Source: Echinococcus granulosus
Lineage: Eukaryota; Platyhelminthes; Cestoda; Cyclophyllidea; Taeniidae
Assembly (NCBI RefSeq): GCF_000524195.1
Contig: NW_020170399.1
Coordinates: 917,758-981,757 of the forward strand
DNA length: 64,000 nucleotides
Direction of reading: 5' to 3'
Positions 1-13,400 of this stretch are shown one piece after another. The notes under the pieces were generated by a model. It was given only the letters and a program-made list of their open reading frames with translations. It did not search any database and was not told where the DNA came from. The position numbers and the translations under genes were made by a program. Every line of letters starts with the position of its first letter. Position 1 is the stretch's first letter.

Positions 1-732
1 ACCGGTGGGTGGATTTGCGCGCAACTGCAATGGTATCTAACCATGTCACCGACCTCTTTTGGCAATTCTACTGGATTTGGAGTTTTGTCTCGTTAGGGAA
101 CTGTGTTGGGGGGAGGAGGATTGCGTTGACCATCTTGTATGTCCTTCGCTAGTTTCAAAGAAGGGTCATTCAGTAAGAGATGGCGTTTAAAGTGATTTCA
201 TGGGAATAAGGTATCACGTTTACACCTCCTTGTCACTTTGTTTCAACTTCAGTGCTTTTTAGTCATGTAATCTACCTGGGTTCGATCCGATTGGAGGAGA
301 TATGGAGGGGGTATCGCGTGTTCACTTCATTGGCACCTTCGTGCAGGTGCTATGGAAGGCTCGGTAACAAATTTTTTCAGATGGTTTACGACTAGTATGG
401 CTTTGCTGGTTAGTAGCTTAAGGTGAGGGTCACCTTTAGATCTTCTGTTAGTGGAAGTCACGAATTCTTCCTTCGGCAGCATATGTCCTTCTACCCTTGC
501 ATTAAAGTCCGGTACTAGAAAATCAAAACCGTTTTCTCATAAGATCAGATTCGCTTTCCATTGCCACCAATGCAGCTTACCGAGGCTTTCCTGAAGACGA
601 GAGAAGATGTGCTCCCAGGCCGAAAAAATGTATTGTCAGCATGGGGAAGGGCGGAGGGGTGGAATGCAATGCTCGAATCTTAAGTGCCCCGTTACTAAAA
701 CCTAGTGTTAAACAAGCAATCAAAGTATTACA
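1..732 (+). mobile_element. TRIM-like retroelement, internal region plus 3' LTR (5' part outside window)
   Basis: Positions 1-570 match the internal region of the repeat family seen in full at 11.8-12.8, 34.8-35.7, 37.6-38.7 and 47.9-48.7 kb; shared blocks include the lead-in 'cgctttcca.tg.caccaatg' before the LTR. Positions 571-732 are a subfamily-B LTR with TG...CA ends (TGCAGC...GTATTACA). No ORF is present. The copy lies in the last intron of the acyltransferase gene. A GGTTCGATCC block at 279-288 resembles a tRNA B box. Confidence 0.75.
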
Positions 733-1497
733 CTACAACCAGACCTTGAGACCATAAAATGGAACAACTGCGGCTGACAGTCTGGAGTGGGATTCTCATC
801 TAACGTATATTCTATAACCGTATCACAGAAATACAGAAATTAAGGACGCCTCTTATATTCATTTATTCAAGATTAATTAACTCTTCTGTAAAGCTATTCT
901 AATCAAGATTTATTTCCACTAAACAAATCACTCCAATTATTGTCAAGTGGACAAATTTTCTTACCGTGTGAATGCGTTCCAGGAAGTGGGAAAAAAACAA
1001 ACCCTTAGTTGGTGGGAAAGCTTGACGTAGTGATAGCTTGATTCACTGAGGCTTTGAGTGTGTCTTTCCTCTCAGAAATAAAGAGCATGGAGCAAATATC
1101 CACATTTTTTCAAGTTACCTTCTTTGATTTGCTTGGAAATACGCCCTGGTGTCCACAGACTATGGTCATTTAATGAACCTCAACAGATGAAATAGTTTGC
1201 TGGCTACTAACACCTCACTTACTGGCATACTAGCGCCTCGTGTAGTTCAACCTAAAGGTTGGTGTCTGGGTAATAAACCCTTAAAAGTGCAAGATAAAAA
1301 GAATTCTTGGAAAATTATAATCCAAGGAATATTTACTACGTTTAGTTTGTGATTTGTCCTTCAAAAACCATTCTGCAGACGAAAAGATTCTTAAAGAACT
1401 CAGTTCGACTCAAGGCAAATGCTGCTGCTCAAATATAGAAATGGTGACAAACTTATTAGCTTTAGTTCTATTATAACTGACATTTTTTGGCTTTTAG
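733..1497. other. Remainder of acyltransferase last intron
   Basis: AT-rich intronic sequence between the TRIM LTR and the last exon. I saw no coding signal, RNA gene or repeat in it. Confidence 0.6.
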
Positions 1498-1776
1498 GTA
1501 CCAACTACAATGGATACATTCATGTGTTACGGTGCCGTGGTGCCGGACGGCTACGGTGCCGCTTATAACCCCCATCCCAACAACATAGTGGCTGTAATCA
1601 GCTGTTGGAAGAGTGATCCCAACACGAACGCCACGCGATTTGCTGAGCTGCTTGAAGAGTCTCTTGTGGAGATGCATGATCTCGTCTTATCGAATCCGGA
1701 GTTGGCGATGCAAAAGTCGCCCGAACCAAATCAGTGGACGATTCCAGAGGAGATAACAGGAGTCCTTGATAACTAG
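1498..1776 (+). CDS. Choline/carnitine O-acyltransferase, C-terminal exon (ChAT-like), partial
   Basis: Last coding exon of a choline/carnitine acyltransferase. These enzymes move an acyl group between CoA and choline or carnitine; choline acetyltransferase makes acetylcholine in cholinergic neurons. The exon follows a 3' splice site (ttttag, ending 1497) and opens in phase 0 with VPTT, then CYG and VVPDGYG.AYNP, the conserved C-terminal lobe motif. Next come a conserved SCWK strand and the final helix FAELLEESLVEMHDLV, with a TAG stop at 1774-1776. VPTT and CYG resemble choline acetyltransferase more than carnitine acetyltransferase, but a short C-terminal piece cannot settle substrate. The catalytic histidine and all earlier exons lie left of the window, so the last intron is at least 1.5 kb. 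Family is sure; ChAT versus CrAT is inference. Confidence 0.85.
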   Translation, partial: VPTTMDTFMCYGAVVPDGYGAAYNPHPNNIVAVISCWKSDPNTNATRFAELLEESLVEMHDLVLSNPELAMQKSPEPNQWTIPEEITGVLDN

Positions 1777-4467
1777 CATTTACTCTCACGTAGTAGAATA
1801 GCTGCAATACATACTACCTTATTCCAGTAACAATTAAAAAGATACATATGCGGCTTTATGCCAACCCTCAGTCAATTCGGCTGGTTGTGATCTGTAAAAA
1901 AAGTTGAGAATGTATTTCCTCATGAGGAATAATGGGAAATGCTTAATCCACACTGCAGTAGTAGACATCTCATACATTTTGCCGTTGTGTAACTACTCCA
2001 GATAACAGTTTTGCTGTCTTTGCACAGAGTTATTTGCTTCATTTCAAACTCATTCTATTCTCTCCTGTTTGTAACCCTGTGTGACAAATATAATTCAAGA
2101 GGTATCCTGTCTTTACAATTACAGTGACGAAAATTCAGCAGTAAATTATCCTGTGGAAGTTTGTTCTTTGGGCGAGATGTTGAAATCAAACATTGGAAGG
2201 AAACACAATATGACACATTATGACGTATTTTAGGCTTTAGCAATTTTGGGGCTTCCAAGATCGGCTTACCTCCAATGCTACTTGTTTCAAATAGTAAGAC
2301 ATTCATTTTTAAAGCGATCTTGAAACATTTTGGCGTGCGTTTTCTCGCTCACATAGTTATCTATGGAAAAATGATACCAATTTTTTTATGGAGAACAAAA
2401 TGTAGCCAGTCCCTGAATCCTTCCTGAAGTCGAAGGAAGTAATAATACCAGTGTGGAATATGTATTGTCGGCGTACAGATGAATTGAGGGTCACTGACGT
2501 GGCCCAGAGACAATACCCCCACCAAACGTATAAGGTCCAGCCCTCAGTATCCACATAATAAAGAGGAGAGTTACTCAGATAACCAAAGTGTTGCAATAAC
2601 ACTTAATGAAGTATAGGGAGGAAACAGAAAATTGGTGCTCACGAGTAATCTTCTGTCAGGCAATCATCGATTTGAAATAACGGCGAGAAGTAACTGCTTC
2701 CATACAATGCGCAATACCTACTAACTTGCACAAGTAAAACGGTTAACTTTCGTCAGCCGAACAATGAGCAAAGGCGGTAAGGTGTCGGCCTTAATCACAC
2801 ATATTGCACTAGTCATCCATCCTATGCCTTTTAGTGTCCTCAAAGAATACGAACCATGTGGTATCCCCGAGTTCGTCAATTTATTTTGAAAATAAAGTCG
2901 TATTTGCATGAAGGAATTAAAGTTCAGAGTGTGTAATACCATTAAATGTGGTACTTTTTTGAGTTGTTTGCCACATCAGGGAATAAAAAACGCTAAAATG
3001 CATTAGTGTGGTCATTTTATGCATAAATTTAAAAAATAATAGATAAAATAATTGGCAAAGATCAATTCAGATTATATGATGCTAAAGGAGGGCACTTTAT
3101 AAAAGTAGTGCTATATAAAACGATGGAGTAAATTCTAGTTATAAAGCGGCTGTGACTCCGTAGTGATTTGAACTTTATTTGCCCATATCCAAATGTAAGG
3201 TCCCTTGCCTCTTGCATTATATGCTAGCGGCTTGTAATGTGGCCTTCTGGCCATACCAGCAGCATTGCTGCTTTAACGAACGCCAAAAATAAGCTATTCT
3301 CCTCTTAGTGGCACGTCTTTTTACGACTTCAGGCAAGGTCCAAGGCACTGCAGCACACTCATACAACCATTTCTGCAATGTAAATTGTGTGATAATCATG
3401 TTACTCATATAGACACAGTAGATTAACATTTAGCTCAACCGTGTGCCACAAGTCCTCGTTTGTGTTGAGTATGTATAGACTGCCCAAGTAATGTGCATTC
3501 ATTCGTCCTCAAAAAAGTCTTAAAACGCTTTAGTAGAGCTTACAAAACCAAAATAGCAAACAAATAAAATCATATCTATAAACGTTTAAGGCATTATCTT
3601 TTATTTTTTATTAGTCGTGAGGAAATATATTAGTGATTGCTTATGCAACGTTTACTATGTGCAAACAAAAGGCATTTTATTGGCAATTATAATCTTAACT
3701 TACGTTTTTTATAAAAATTCTAACTTTCTAAAAAAATTAATAAATATTGGTGCCACCCATTTTTGTTTAAGTTTATTGAAAGTAAAAAAGTTGTCCGCCC
3801 TTTAACAGGCGCTTCTTAAAATAATGAGCGTAGGTGCACTATTTCGCCCCATCTAGCATTGATGTTGGATTGTTTACTACTTATTACTATATTACATAAA
3901 TGTAAGCACTTTAATATAATATAAATGCTGCACTATTGTTTTGTTTTTCGGTATATGGTTATTCTTTGAGGTCCAGCACCAAGTCGAAGCAGTGCACGAG
4001 ATTTTAAACCTTTTTTAAAGGGTTCTATTTTATTTATTCTAAACAAACCACATGATAGTCAATACATTTTGGGAATCGCAAGGGCCTTGGGGTTGTTTTA
4101 ATGGCTCGCTTCAAGTCGGTTATGACTTCATCCTTATCACTCCGTTCATTAATATTAAGCACGTCAACTTAGCCATGAGTTTTATGTGCCAAATCTAAGA
4201 GTGTATAAGCAGTAGTAAAACTTGTTTCATTAATAAATCAGCACCTGTAGCTTTTATCTTTATTAGCCAAAATAGGGTGGTTTTGGGATTTTTTTCATGC
4301 AAATTTCGGTTTGATAAAAGCAACTCCCATCATGTCAAGTTGATTTCGTTAACAAAAGATTTTTGGACTGTCTAAAATAACGTGTAAACTTTTTTAAACA
4401 AAATAACTATAGTTTCTTTTTGTTCTTCTCGCTGACCTTTAATATATTTAAGTGATGAGCAACTAAA
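1777..4467. other. Intergenic region between acyltransferase and FERM gene
   Basis: About 2.7 kb with no supportable gene. It contains one solo LTR (2401-2595, listed separately). The rest is AT-rich, and the short open frames here lack family similarity. The FERM gene promoter should lie near the right end, but no diagnostic element was recognised. Confidence 0.6.
2401..2595 (+). repeat. Solo LTR of the TRIM-like family (subfamily B)
   Basis: Starts TGTAGCCAGTCCC and ends GTGTTGCA, fitting the family TG...CA termini. Shared internal blocks include 'gaagtcgaaggaagtaataatacc' in shortened form and a GTATTGTCGGCGTACAGA block. Flanks are AAAA and ATAA, a decayed 4-bp duplication at best. Confidence 0.7.
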
Positions 4468-7400
4468 ATGACAGTCGAAGCTGTTGAGAAAACTACTGCT
4501 GAGAAGAAGGTCAAGACAATCAATGTCCGGGTTTTGCACCTTGATGAAACTGTGCATGATTTCAGTCTTCTTGTAAGTATTTATTATGTATTCCTGTCAA
4601 TTGCTGCTTGTGCAACTCCCTACTTTTACTTTTTTAATTTTATAGCATCATGCAAGTGGTGCCGACCTTTATGTGCAAGTGATACGCAAGTTCAACATTC
4701 TCGAATCAGATTATTTTGACCTTGAATTTATGAATGAAGATGGAATCAGGGTAATGAAGGCCTATCTTTTACAAAAATAAACATTAATATTTCAGAGTAC
4801 ATAAATATGGTTGTTTTTATTTGAAACCATGATACTTTACAAAGAAAGTTAAGTCCAAACCAAATTACAGTATTCTTGGTTGCAACTATTTGCATATATA
4901 TATCAGCTTTAGTGTTTCTTTGATGAAATGAGATCTCATGTCTATTATACATCCTACATTTCACAGTATTTAAGGGGTTACCTTTGTAATACCATTCTTT
5001 ATAGACGAGTTACGGCTTCCTCTGTAAGAATTCATCGGAAAAGGATTTGAATTGTTTATTGTTTTAAACGCCAACTGAACGAATTTACTAAAGACTGTTT
5101 TTCAATTATAAAATGAATAAATTTGCTCGGTCAAAAGCCTAGTGTTGAAGTCGAAACCAAACTAATCTTTGATCAAGCTGCATATCAGGAGTAATGCGCT
5201 ATTTCATGTCTGAAAATGATTTGGACACATAGATACCTTTAAACTCATTTAAAAATTCGTATTCAAGTGGTAACTTTTTATTTTCAAATAAGTGTCATAA
5301 TTCCTTGTTTGCTTTTAGTGCTGGTTGGATCATACGAGACCCTTGGTGCGCCAGATTGTCCATGGCAAAGATTTGGTTTTCCGATTTTGTGTAAAGTTCT
5401 ACACACCGCATCCGAATCTTCTTGAAGAAGAATACACGAGGTAAGGTATAGGCTGAGCTTACAAGCTACCAGTCATTCAATGCAGCATTTCATTTAAAAC
5501 AATCCCTACTTCTAAATTATTTTAACGGGAGTTAATGCATAACGTAGGAGTCCATTAATCGTCCCTGTCCGTAATTTTGGATTATGATATGAAATATGCG
5601 TATTTGTGCAAGCTGAGTTTTGGGTATGCGGTATCTTTCCCAGCACTGCTATCCAGAGCGTGGCTTGAGTCTCACTTCGTGTATATTCAAGGCTCGAGTT
5701 GTTTGCTCAAACTGGTCTTGCATACAATATTGCTAAGTCGGTTAAATTTTGGCTTTTCGGATGAGAGTCAGTCGCTCACAACTTACTGTCTTTCACGGTC
5801 TGTGCTTTGACCTAATGAATTTGGCATGCTGCAATGACCCTTCTTCCTTAAATATCACATCTATCCAAATTTATAGTCATTAAGCAAAATGGTATGGTCT
5901 TCGTAAAATTGAAGCATCAAAATCCTCAACTTTTACGTTACGACCAGCCTATTCCAAACGGCATCATTTTTTCTACTCAATTAATTCAAAGTGCCCTCTT
6001 TAATTGCGGAGCGAAGTACTGTGTGTCGAAGATGGCTTGCAGTGTCCCTATATTTTTGTTGACGTTGAGGGCACTCTTTTCGCACACTTATGCTCATTTT
6101 CGAGAATTGTCTATAAGTACGAACAACCACTGATATCCTGATGACATGCTCAAAAATCATATTTTTTTTTCATTGTAGATACTTATTTGCACTGCAGATA
6201 AAACGGGATTTAGTCACTGGTGTTCTGATATGCAGCGAAAACACGGCTGCTCTTCTTGGGTCTTATATTGTCCAAGGTAGGAACCAACTACCTTTTAATC
6301 ATGTTTAACAGCAGTCAGTTTACTACTTATAACATTTAATTGCATGATAAAAATGGGAAAACTTACTCATCACTGATATTTTTTCAATACCCCAAAGTGT
6401 GACGGTAATTTGTTAATTATCCTTTGAATGAGAAGTACAACAGTGGGGTATCATAATTAACATTAGAATGTATGAGATAGCTAAAGTATTTCCTGAAATG
6501 ATTAAAAGTTTATTTTACGACTGTTGAAAGGTGTGGTGAATGCAAATTGGAGAGATATTGTTGGAGGAATTAAACTGTCAAAATAGAACCGAAGCTCGGG
6601 CAATTCACCAAGAGGTAAAATTTAGCAGCAGATTTATAATACCTGGCGCAGGGGGATGCAGCCACATTGTCGCATTGTAAAGCCTCTGAAACGCAAATGC
6701 TTGGATTAAACCATGTAGCCTTCTAAGTTTTCTATAGCATTTCACAGTCCAAGGCGTAGATTTTATAAAAAATCAGGACCATTAAGTTTACGAGAAGCTT
6801 GTGGTTAAATTAGGATTTGATACCTCATGTACGAGACTAAATGTATGAAATATTGTCAGTCACAAACACAGACATCTTCAAATATGGCACGTCTCCATTT
6901 TGCAATCATATTATGTGATATTCGTAGATTTTTCATGGCTGATAAGTTTTCCTCATCATTACAAACCCACTTCATAAAAGGGGTTACACTGTGTGTTGGT
7001 CCTGATTGAATAAACAATTTTTGTAACTGATGGCTACCCTTTTTACTCCTAAATATATTTACTGAACACAATTTCCGTGACATTAGCTGAGATTGGAGAC
7101 TTCATTAAGGAGGAGTATCTAGACATCAGTTATCTACGAAACTTGAAAATCCTCCACGAGCCCAACGACGATCGACTGAGAAGGGTCATGGACTTCCATA
7201 AAAATCATATGTAAGTGCACCAAAGGCTACTTTTATACATGCTTAGAATAGCATTAATTGTTTTGGGACAAAGTCGGTTGGTATTATTATCTAGACTGGT
7301 CTGAGGTAGCTTTTTTTATAGTTGTTCATTCACGTCTTATTCAACATTTACCTTTTCCAATCTCCGAAATGCATCTTTAATTAGTTTCCATGATTTTTTC

Positions 7401-10400
7401 TTGGAAGCCACATTAAATTATACTTCCGTTCCCCAAATCCACAGCTTTAGGAATAACTTATTTGAAACTGTAGGTTCTTAAGTGAGACTGACAAGTTTCT
7501 GGATTCGTTTAGCTAATTCTTTATCCAAGGACAATTCGAGGATTATTGTTAATTGAGCATTTGTTTTTGTTTAGATAGCTTTCATTAAATCACTGCTTTT
7601 TCTCAAATATTGGGCTTTAGGATTCATATTTACTTCTGACCACTATAATTCATCCGCCAAATTTGTTTTTGTCATTTTTGGGAAACTTCGCTGAAACGAG
7701 TTAAATTTGGTTCTTAATTTCCTTAGCCCAGGGAAAAGGGCAGTTTGTCCTGCTTTCAGAAGACAATACGCTTTATCTAGTCGTCACACGTTTTCTTGTC
7801 AAAATTGAAAATTTGCTGAAATTTATGACTTGATTTCCTAAACCCAATGGTCACTGGAGCGTGCTGTTTAGCAACATTTTGTCGTCCTGAGTGACCTGGC
7901 TTTTAAGAAGGGAAAAATACTTGTGTACCCATTGAAGAGAAGAAAAGCATTTAGTTGATTTGATCATACAAGGTAGATGATGGTATGGCGGGAAAAATCC
8001 TTACAGAGACAATCAGGCAACGTTTTTGTTCAGAAAGTAGCTATAGCATTAAATATTATCAAAAATAATGGAATCCATCCAGGAAAGCAATCTTTCAAGG
8101 GGTGCTTTCAAAGGCATTAAGTCTATCCTCCCGTTTCACTTCAAGACTCTCAGATGCATAAAAATCGTGTTTTTTTTGAACTTATAAATATTGCAACAAG
8201 GAAGCTTTGCTTTCCATAAATTCACCTTTACCCACTTTGATGTCAGTATGAAACCTTGTATCTGGTGGGAAGTAACTGTCTGAGAAGAGAACACTGGAGC
8301 TCTTGCTCCAAGGAGACGTTTTTCAGATGCAGTGCCGGCTTGTTGAGAGAGAAGCAAACATATTTTAAAGGCTTTTGCTTGAAGACAATTTATCCAAAAC
8401 ATACCATCCGAAGCCACCACCTTTAAAATGAGTGAAAGTTTGGATGCAAATCACTCGCAAAGATTCATTTAGTCACTTAATCCTCACGGACTAAAGCTTA
8501 ATTTAGATGTGCTGCCATGGAGCCGACTTAATTGGTTATAGCAACTTTAAAATCCTCCAAACTCATCTTGTCTTTATTTTCGGCTCTCTGTTTCTGTGAT
8601 TTCAAGTGAATTCCACCAAAGTAGGGGTTAGTCCATACGTGCTGTTTATGCAAGAGCTTATTAATTACCATTTATTTTGTCTTAGTATTTACTCGTTTTT
8701 GAAGAACTGGTGAGTATAAATTAATTAAGCTATTGTACCACCTGGATCCTTTCCAGAGTACAAAAGAAGCCACAATACCAGGGCAGATTATGTATTGCAG
8801 ACGTACAGGCGGGTTGGGAGGGCCTGCTACCACAACCCAGATGTCTTGCCACCCAGCGGACATACAAAGATAGAGCCTTAAGAGCCCGTGAAATCCAAGA
8901 GAAGGGTTTAACAAATAGTCAAAGTAATATAATTATCACATTTGCGGGATTCTTTCAGTTTGATTAATAATAAATGTGGATCATATAATCTACACTAATT
9001 AGTACTCGCAAACCGAACTGAAGAACTCCTCAAATATCTGATTGTGAAGTTGACTCCTCCTCGTTCATTTGAAGAGCAGAATAGTGTTAATTTTCACTAC
9101 ATGGTAATTATATCAGTCCTGTTAATATCGTCTCTTTTGGAGAGAATGAGGCAGAACCCTGACCGCTTCCATAAAAACGTGTGAGTGGAGGAATGCCACT
9201 TTTCGTAGCCATGTGACGGGGACGGTGAAGCGCCTATTGGCCGACGCAAAATCGAATCACCACAAGCTGCCGCCACCGCCGACTGGGGCATGGCAGGCCT
9301 GTCTGGCAGCCTCTAGGACTTATTCGAATATTTCTCCGCTGTCACCTCTCCTATGCACCTATTGCTGTTGTTCCAGACATCAAAAAGCAATTATGCAGGT
9401 GGAATGCAATGGAAAGCTTTGATAAAGTCGACAATGTCTCGAAACAATATTTGCGTTGCGGAACTTATTTGAATAAAAACTAGGCTTGCATTGTTTGTTC
9501 TTCGTGAATACGAATGTTGGACGCCTAATCAGTGGCAGATAGTAGCTACGGTGTATTGAAAGTGAATTTTAGCAACCGCTAGTGAAAGTTGTGATTGTAT
9601 GCCGTCGTTTAACCAGCATTCTCATAAATGCTTCGTCGGAAGGCCTAATGATTAAATTTACTGCTGTATTAGGTGATATTCTCTGTTAAAACACTACTTT
9701 TTATTTTAAAAGATACATGAAAGAAAATCTTCAATCAAATTTTTATTTGTCCTGAATATCCTTCGAGTATGTCTTGTGGTAGTGTTTGTCTCATTGTAAG
9801 GATCATGTTTTCACTATTTGATTATTTCGGTGATCTCCAGGGCATATAAAATAAAATGGGCAGGTAAAATGCCTATTTTGAATTTTATTATAAAAATCAA
9901 ATGCATTTTCGCCAAGTCCGGGTTAAGACACGTATATTAGGCTAAGAAGCAGACTCAAAGACCGAAAACAAATAAAATGACAAAAAAATGGCTGTTTGCC
10001 GTGTAAAACGCATTTGGTTTTGCAATCAGGTAACAGTTTACGTGCTTAGGAGGGAGGCCGCGCAGATGCTCCACGACGTTGTTATTTATCGCTTTATTTC
10101 CCTAGTGGAATGTCTCCGACGGACGCAGATTTCGCGCTTCTTGATACGGCAAGAAAGGTGGAGTTTTATGGTGTGCGCCTTCATCCGGCACGGGTAAGCG
10201 TTTGGTGGTGGTGTTTGCTGTTGCTGTTGTAAAAAAGAAATTACCATTTGAAAGTGCTTATTTTGCTCTCCACACTTTCAAGCTACTACGCAATAAAATG
10301 GCCAATTTACAACACAAACAAATACTTAGAAAATGGGTAGCAGTAATGAAGGATTTTAAAGCCATTAGCAGAAGACTGTGTTTCAATACAATTTTTGAAA

Positions 10401-13400
10401 AGCACATATTTCAAGCCCAATTTGTGGAATACATATATGTTTGAATTCTTAACTAGGAGGTCACTAGTGATCCCGTCTGTAGCCAAATAATTTTTAGCAG
10501 CCTCTTTACTGTTTAATGAAGGGTGAAAATTCACGTGGGGTGGGGTGTAGGGTGAGGATGTGCCACACGTAAGAAGAGTTAATCCTCGCTTGACAGCAAG
10601 AGAAATGGTAAATAAACAATTTACTGGACACAAAGCAGGAGCTCAGGAGTCTTCCACTTGATCAGCTTTTTTTCGTTTTATTTGGATTCTTTAAACACAT
10701 TAAGCTTTTTCGGTAGTAATTTTAGTGTAATCGTCCAGACTTGGGGCTAATGACTTCTACGCGCGTACAAAATCTTTTTTTGTGCTTCTCAAACATACAG
10801 CTCCTTTTATGTGATTTTTAGTAACGGGAAAGCGGTTTTTATTAGGCATTTAAAGAAAAGCAATAATCTCAGCACATTTTACCATCATAACTGTCAAACG
10901 CCGAAGTGCCAAGTTGTCGAGTGTACTAAAAGTGTTCAAATTTGTCCTCGCTTTCACAACCTTTCGGGACGCCTAAGTTACCTCTGTGGCGTCCCAACAC
11001 TGACTACTTTAATCCCGTAAAAGCTAATAATAAGTATTAGTTTCAAAATGCTACAAAAAGTAAATATGCGTGATTTTTGGGCCATTTGGTCCTGAAAAAA
11101 TACCGATAGATTATAACTTCCTAGTGTGCTGACATTTTATCAAAATATGTTTAGCCATAGTTGGATCTTGCATTGGGGGAAAGGGATAAAGTCGACGAAA
11201 AATCTCGAGCAAACATGATCTGCGCGATTGAATGTTATACTTATGAATTAAACATAAGGACACACAATCCGTTTTTAATTCGGGCTCCATAAATACTTAA
11301 AAACAATATTGTAACTGAGAATTCCTCCCGGAAATAGTCATGAAAAATGTGCCTCCGATTTGGAATGCGTTGAAGTGTAATAAGTAAAATTTGGACCTTA
11401 AGTAGGTGGTGTTATACTTAGGCTTTTTTCTTGGGGCATTAAAATTGGCTCCTAAAATTCACTACCTGCGAAAATACCTGGGGCACCTACTTAAGACGTT
11501 GGCAAAGTGTATTGATGGATGTGTTCATTTCCTCAGTTTATTCCATCAGTCAATGCGAAAGTAGATCGGTTTACTACCCACTTTTCCTCCTTCAATGAAG
11601 CAGAAATAAATTTAAATAAAATTGATGGTGAGTTGAAGAACTACCCTTGATTTTCTATTTCTAACCAGATGACTAAATACCTTATCTCCCCAATTTCCAA
11701 GCTTGAAGAATGAGCAAATGAGAATGATTGGGGAATAGTTTGTAAGTGAATTCGTTTTTAATTCACTGAAACAAATACGTGGTTTTAACGTCCTGAGACT
11801 CTCCCGAATACGGAAGAAGGCACAATACTTGGGCAGAAAGTGTATAGCCGACATAGAGAAGGGCTAGGGTGCTACTGACCTAGCCCGGACGCCATGCCGC
11901 CCAGGAGAAGTACAGTAGCGGTTACTGAAATACCTGCGAAACCAAATTGAGGAGTTAAACAAATTATCAAAGCAATAAATAGTCCCTCTCTCCGGTCGAG
12001 AGTCGTCCTCAGTGCTCCTCTTCGTCAATCTGCCGCATCAGCCATCACAACGTAGACGATGGTGTAAGATTAACACCTATGAGTCACATCTACCCAATTA
12101 TCGAATTGGTGTGTAACTGTGGAGGTATTTGACTACAACGTCACTAATCCTTCCTAGCAATTTCACTGGATCTAAAGTTTTAAACCCAGTGTATAGGAAC
12201 TGTATTGGGGGAAGGAGGATTGTGTTGGCCATCTCGTGTGTTCATCTCTGGTTGTAAGAACACTGGCCTCAAAGTAGAGCCATTTAATTAGAGACAGAGT
12301 TTGAAGTGATTTCATAATCTATCTGGATTAGATTCAGCTAGTTGAGATATGGAGGAGATATTGCGTGTTCGCTTCAGTGACACCTTCATACCGGTACCGT
12401 AGACAGCTCCACAGCCAATGTCACCCCACTTGTTAATAGCATTCCTCCACACTACGGGACTGGGGTAGTTGCCGAGGGTGGACGTCATTTTTACACCTTC
12501 TAGTAGAAGTCTTTACGGATTTATTTTATCAGCAGATGATGTTTCACTTCCTGTCACGTTAATGTTTACCATAGTGGAATAGAGATAAGGGCAGTTATCC
12601 TTGAGAATCAAGTTCGCTTTCCGCTGTCACCAATGTTCGAAAGAAGACGTAATCTCAAGGCGGAACATGTGTTACCGACTTGCAGAAGGCATAGCTCGAA
12701 GACTGTGCCGCCTAGCAGAAGTACAAGGCGGAACTTTAAGTGCTTGCGAAGGTTAAACGAAGAGTTGAACAAATAATCAAAGCAGTGCATGTATGCGCCT
12801 AATGCTTGCAAAAAGACATTCAAAAGAAAGTAAAATTCTTCAAAAAATGAGTGATTAAGATGTGCGTATTCCAAACTTAAAGTGAAATTGCCTTGCAACT
12901 TACAAAATGCTTGCACAATACATTTTTGGGTTTTTCGTTCCTTTATTATAGCATTTCCTGAGTTAGGTTAGTCTTGGTTATGCATGATGAGACATTGAAA
13001 CCGATCAGAAATTGTGTATTAGAGGATGACCATGTCTCGACAAACCTCCCAGCTTTGAAATGGCTCAGGTTTTTTTGCTTTTTATTTGCAGGACATGGAA
13101 GGTCTTCCAATGAGTCTTGCTGTGACGCATTTGGGTCTAAGTGTGTTTCAAAATTTGACAAAGATCAACACCTTCTCGTGGGCAAAAATAAGAAAACTAA
13201 GCTTCCGCCGCAAACGTTTTCTGATCAAGCTTCACTCTATGGATTACGTGAGTACTCTGGTCACTGCAAAAAATTACGTTGGTGACCGACAAAATTGCCT
13301 CTCTCTAGCATAAAAATGCATTTTAATTTGGAACAGAATTCCATTTCATTACCCATAGTAAATGGAGGCAGCTGAATGTAGACATTTCACCTTCACATCG

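Larger units (their letters stand above)
7211..13091 (+). other. Two large FERM-gene introns (5 and 6)
   Basis: About 5.8 kb interrupted only by exon 6 (10106-10193). It holds a solo LTR at 8734-8931 and a full-length TRIM-like copy at 11784-12789. Nothing else was recognised. Confidence 0.6.
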
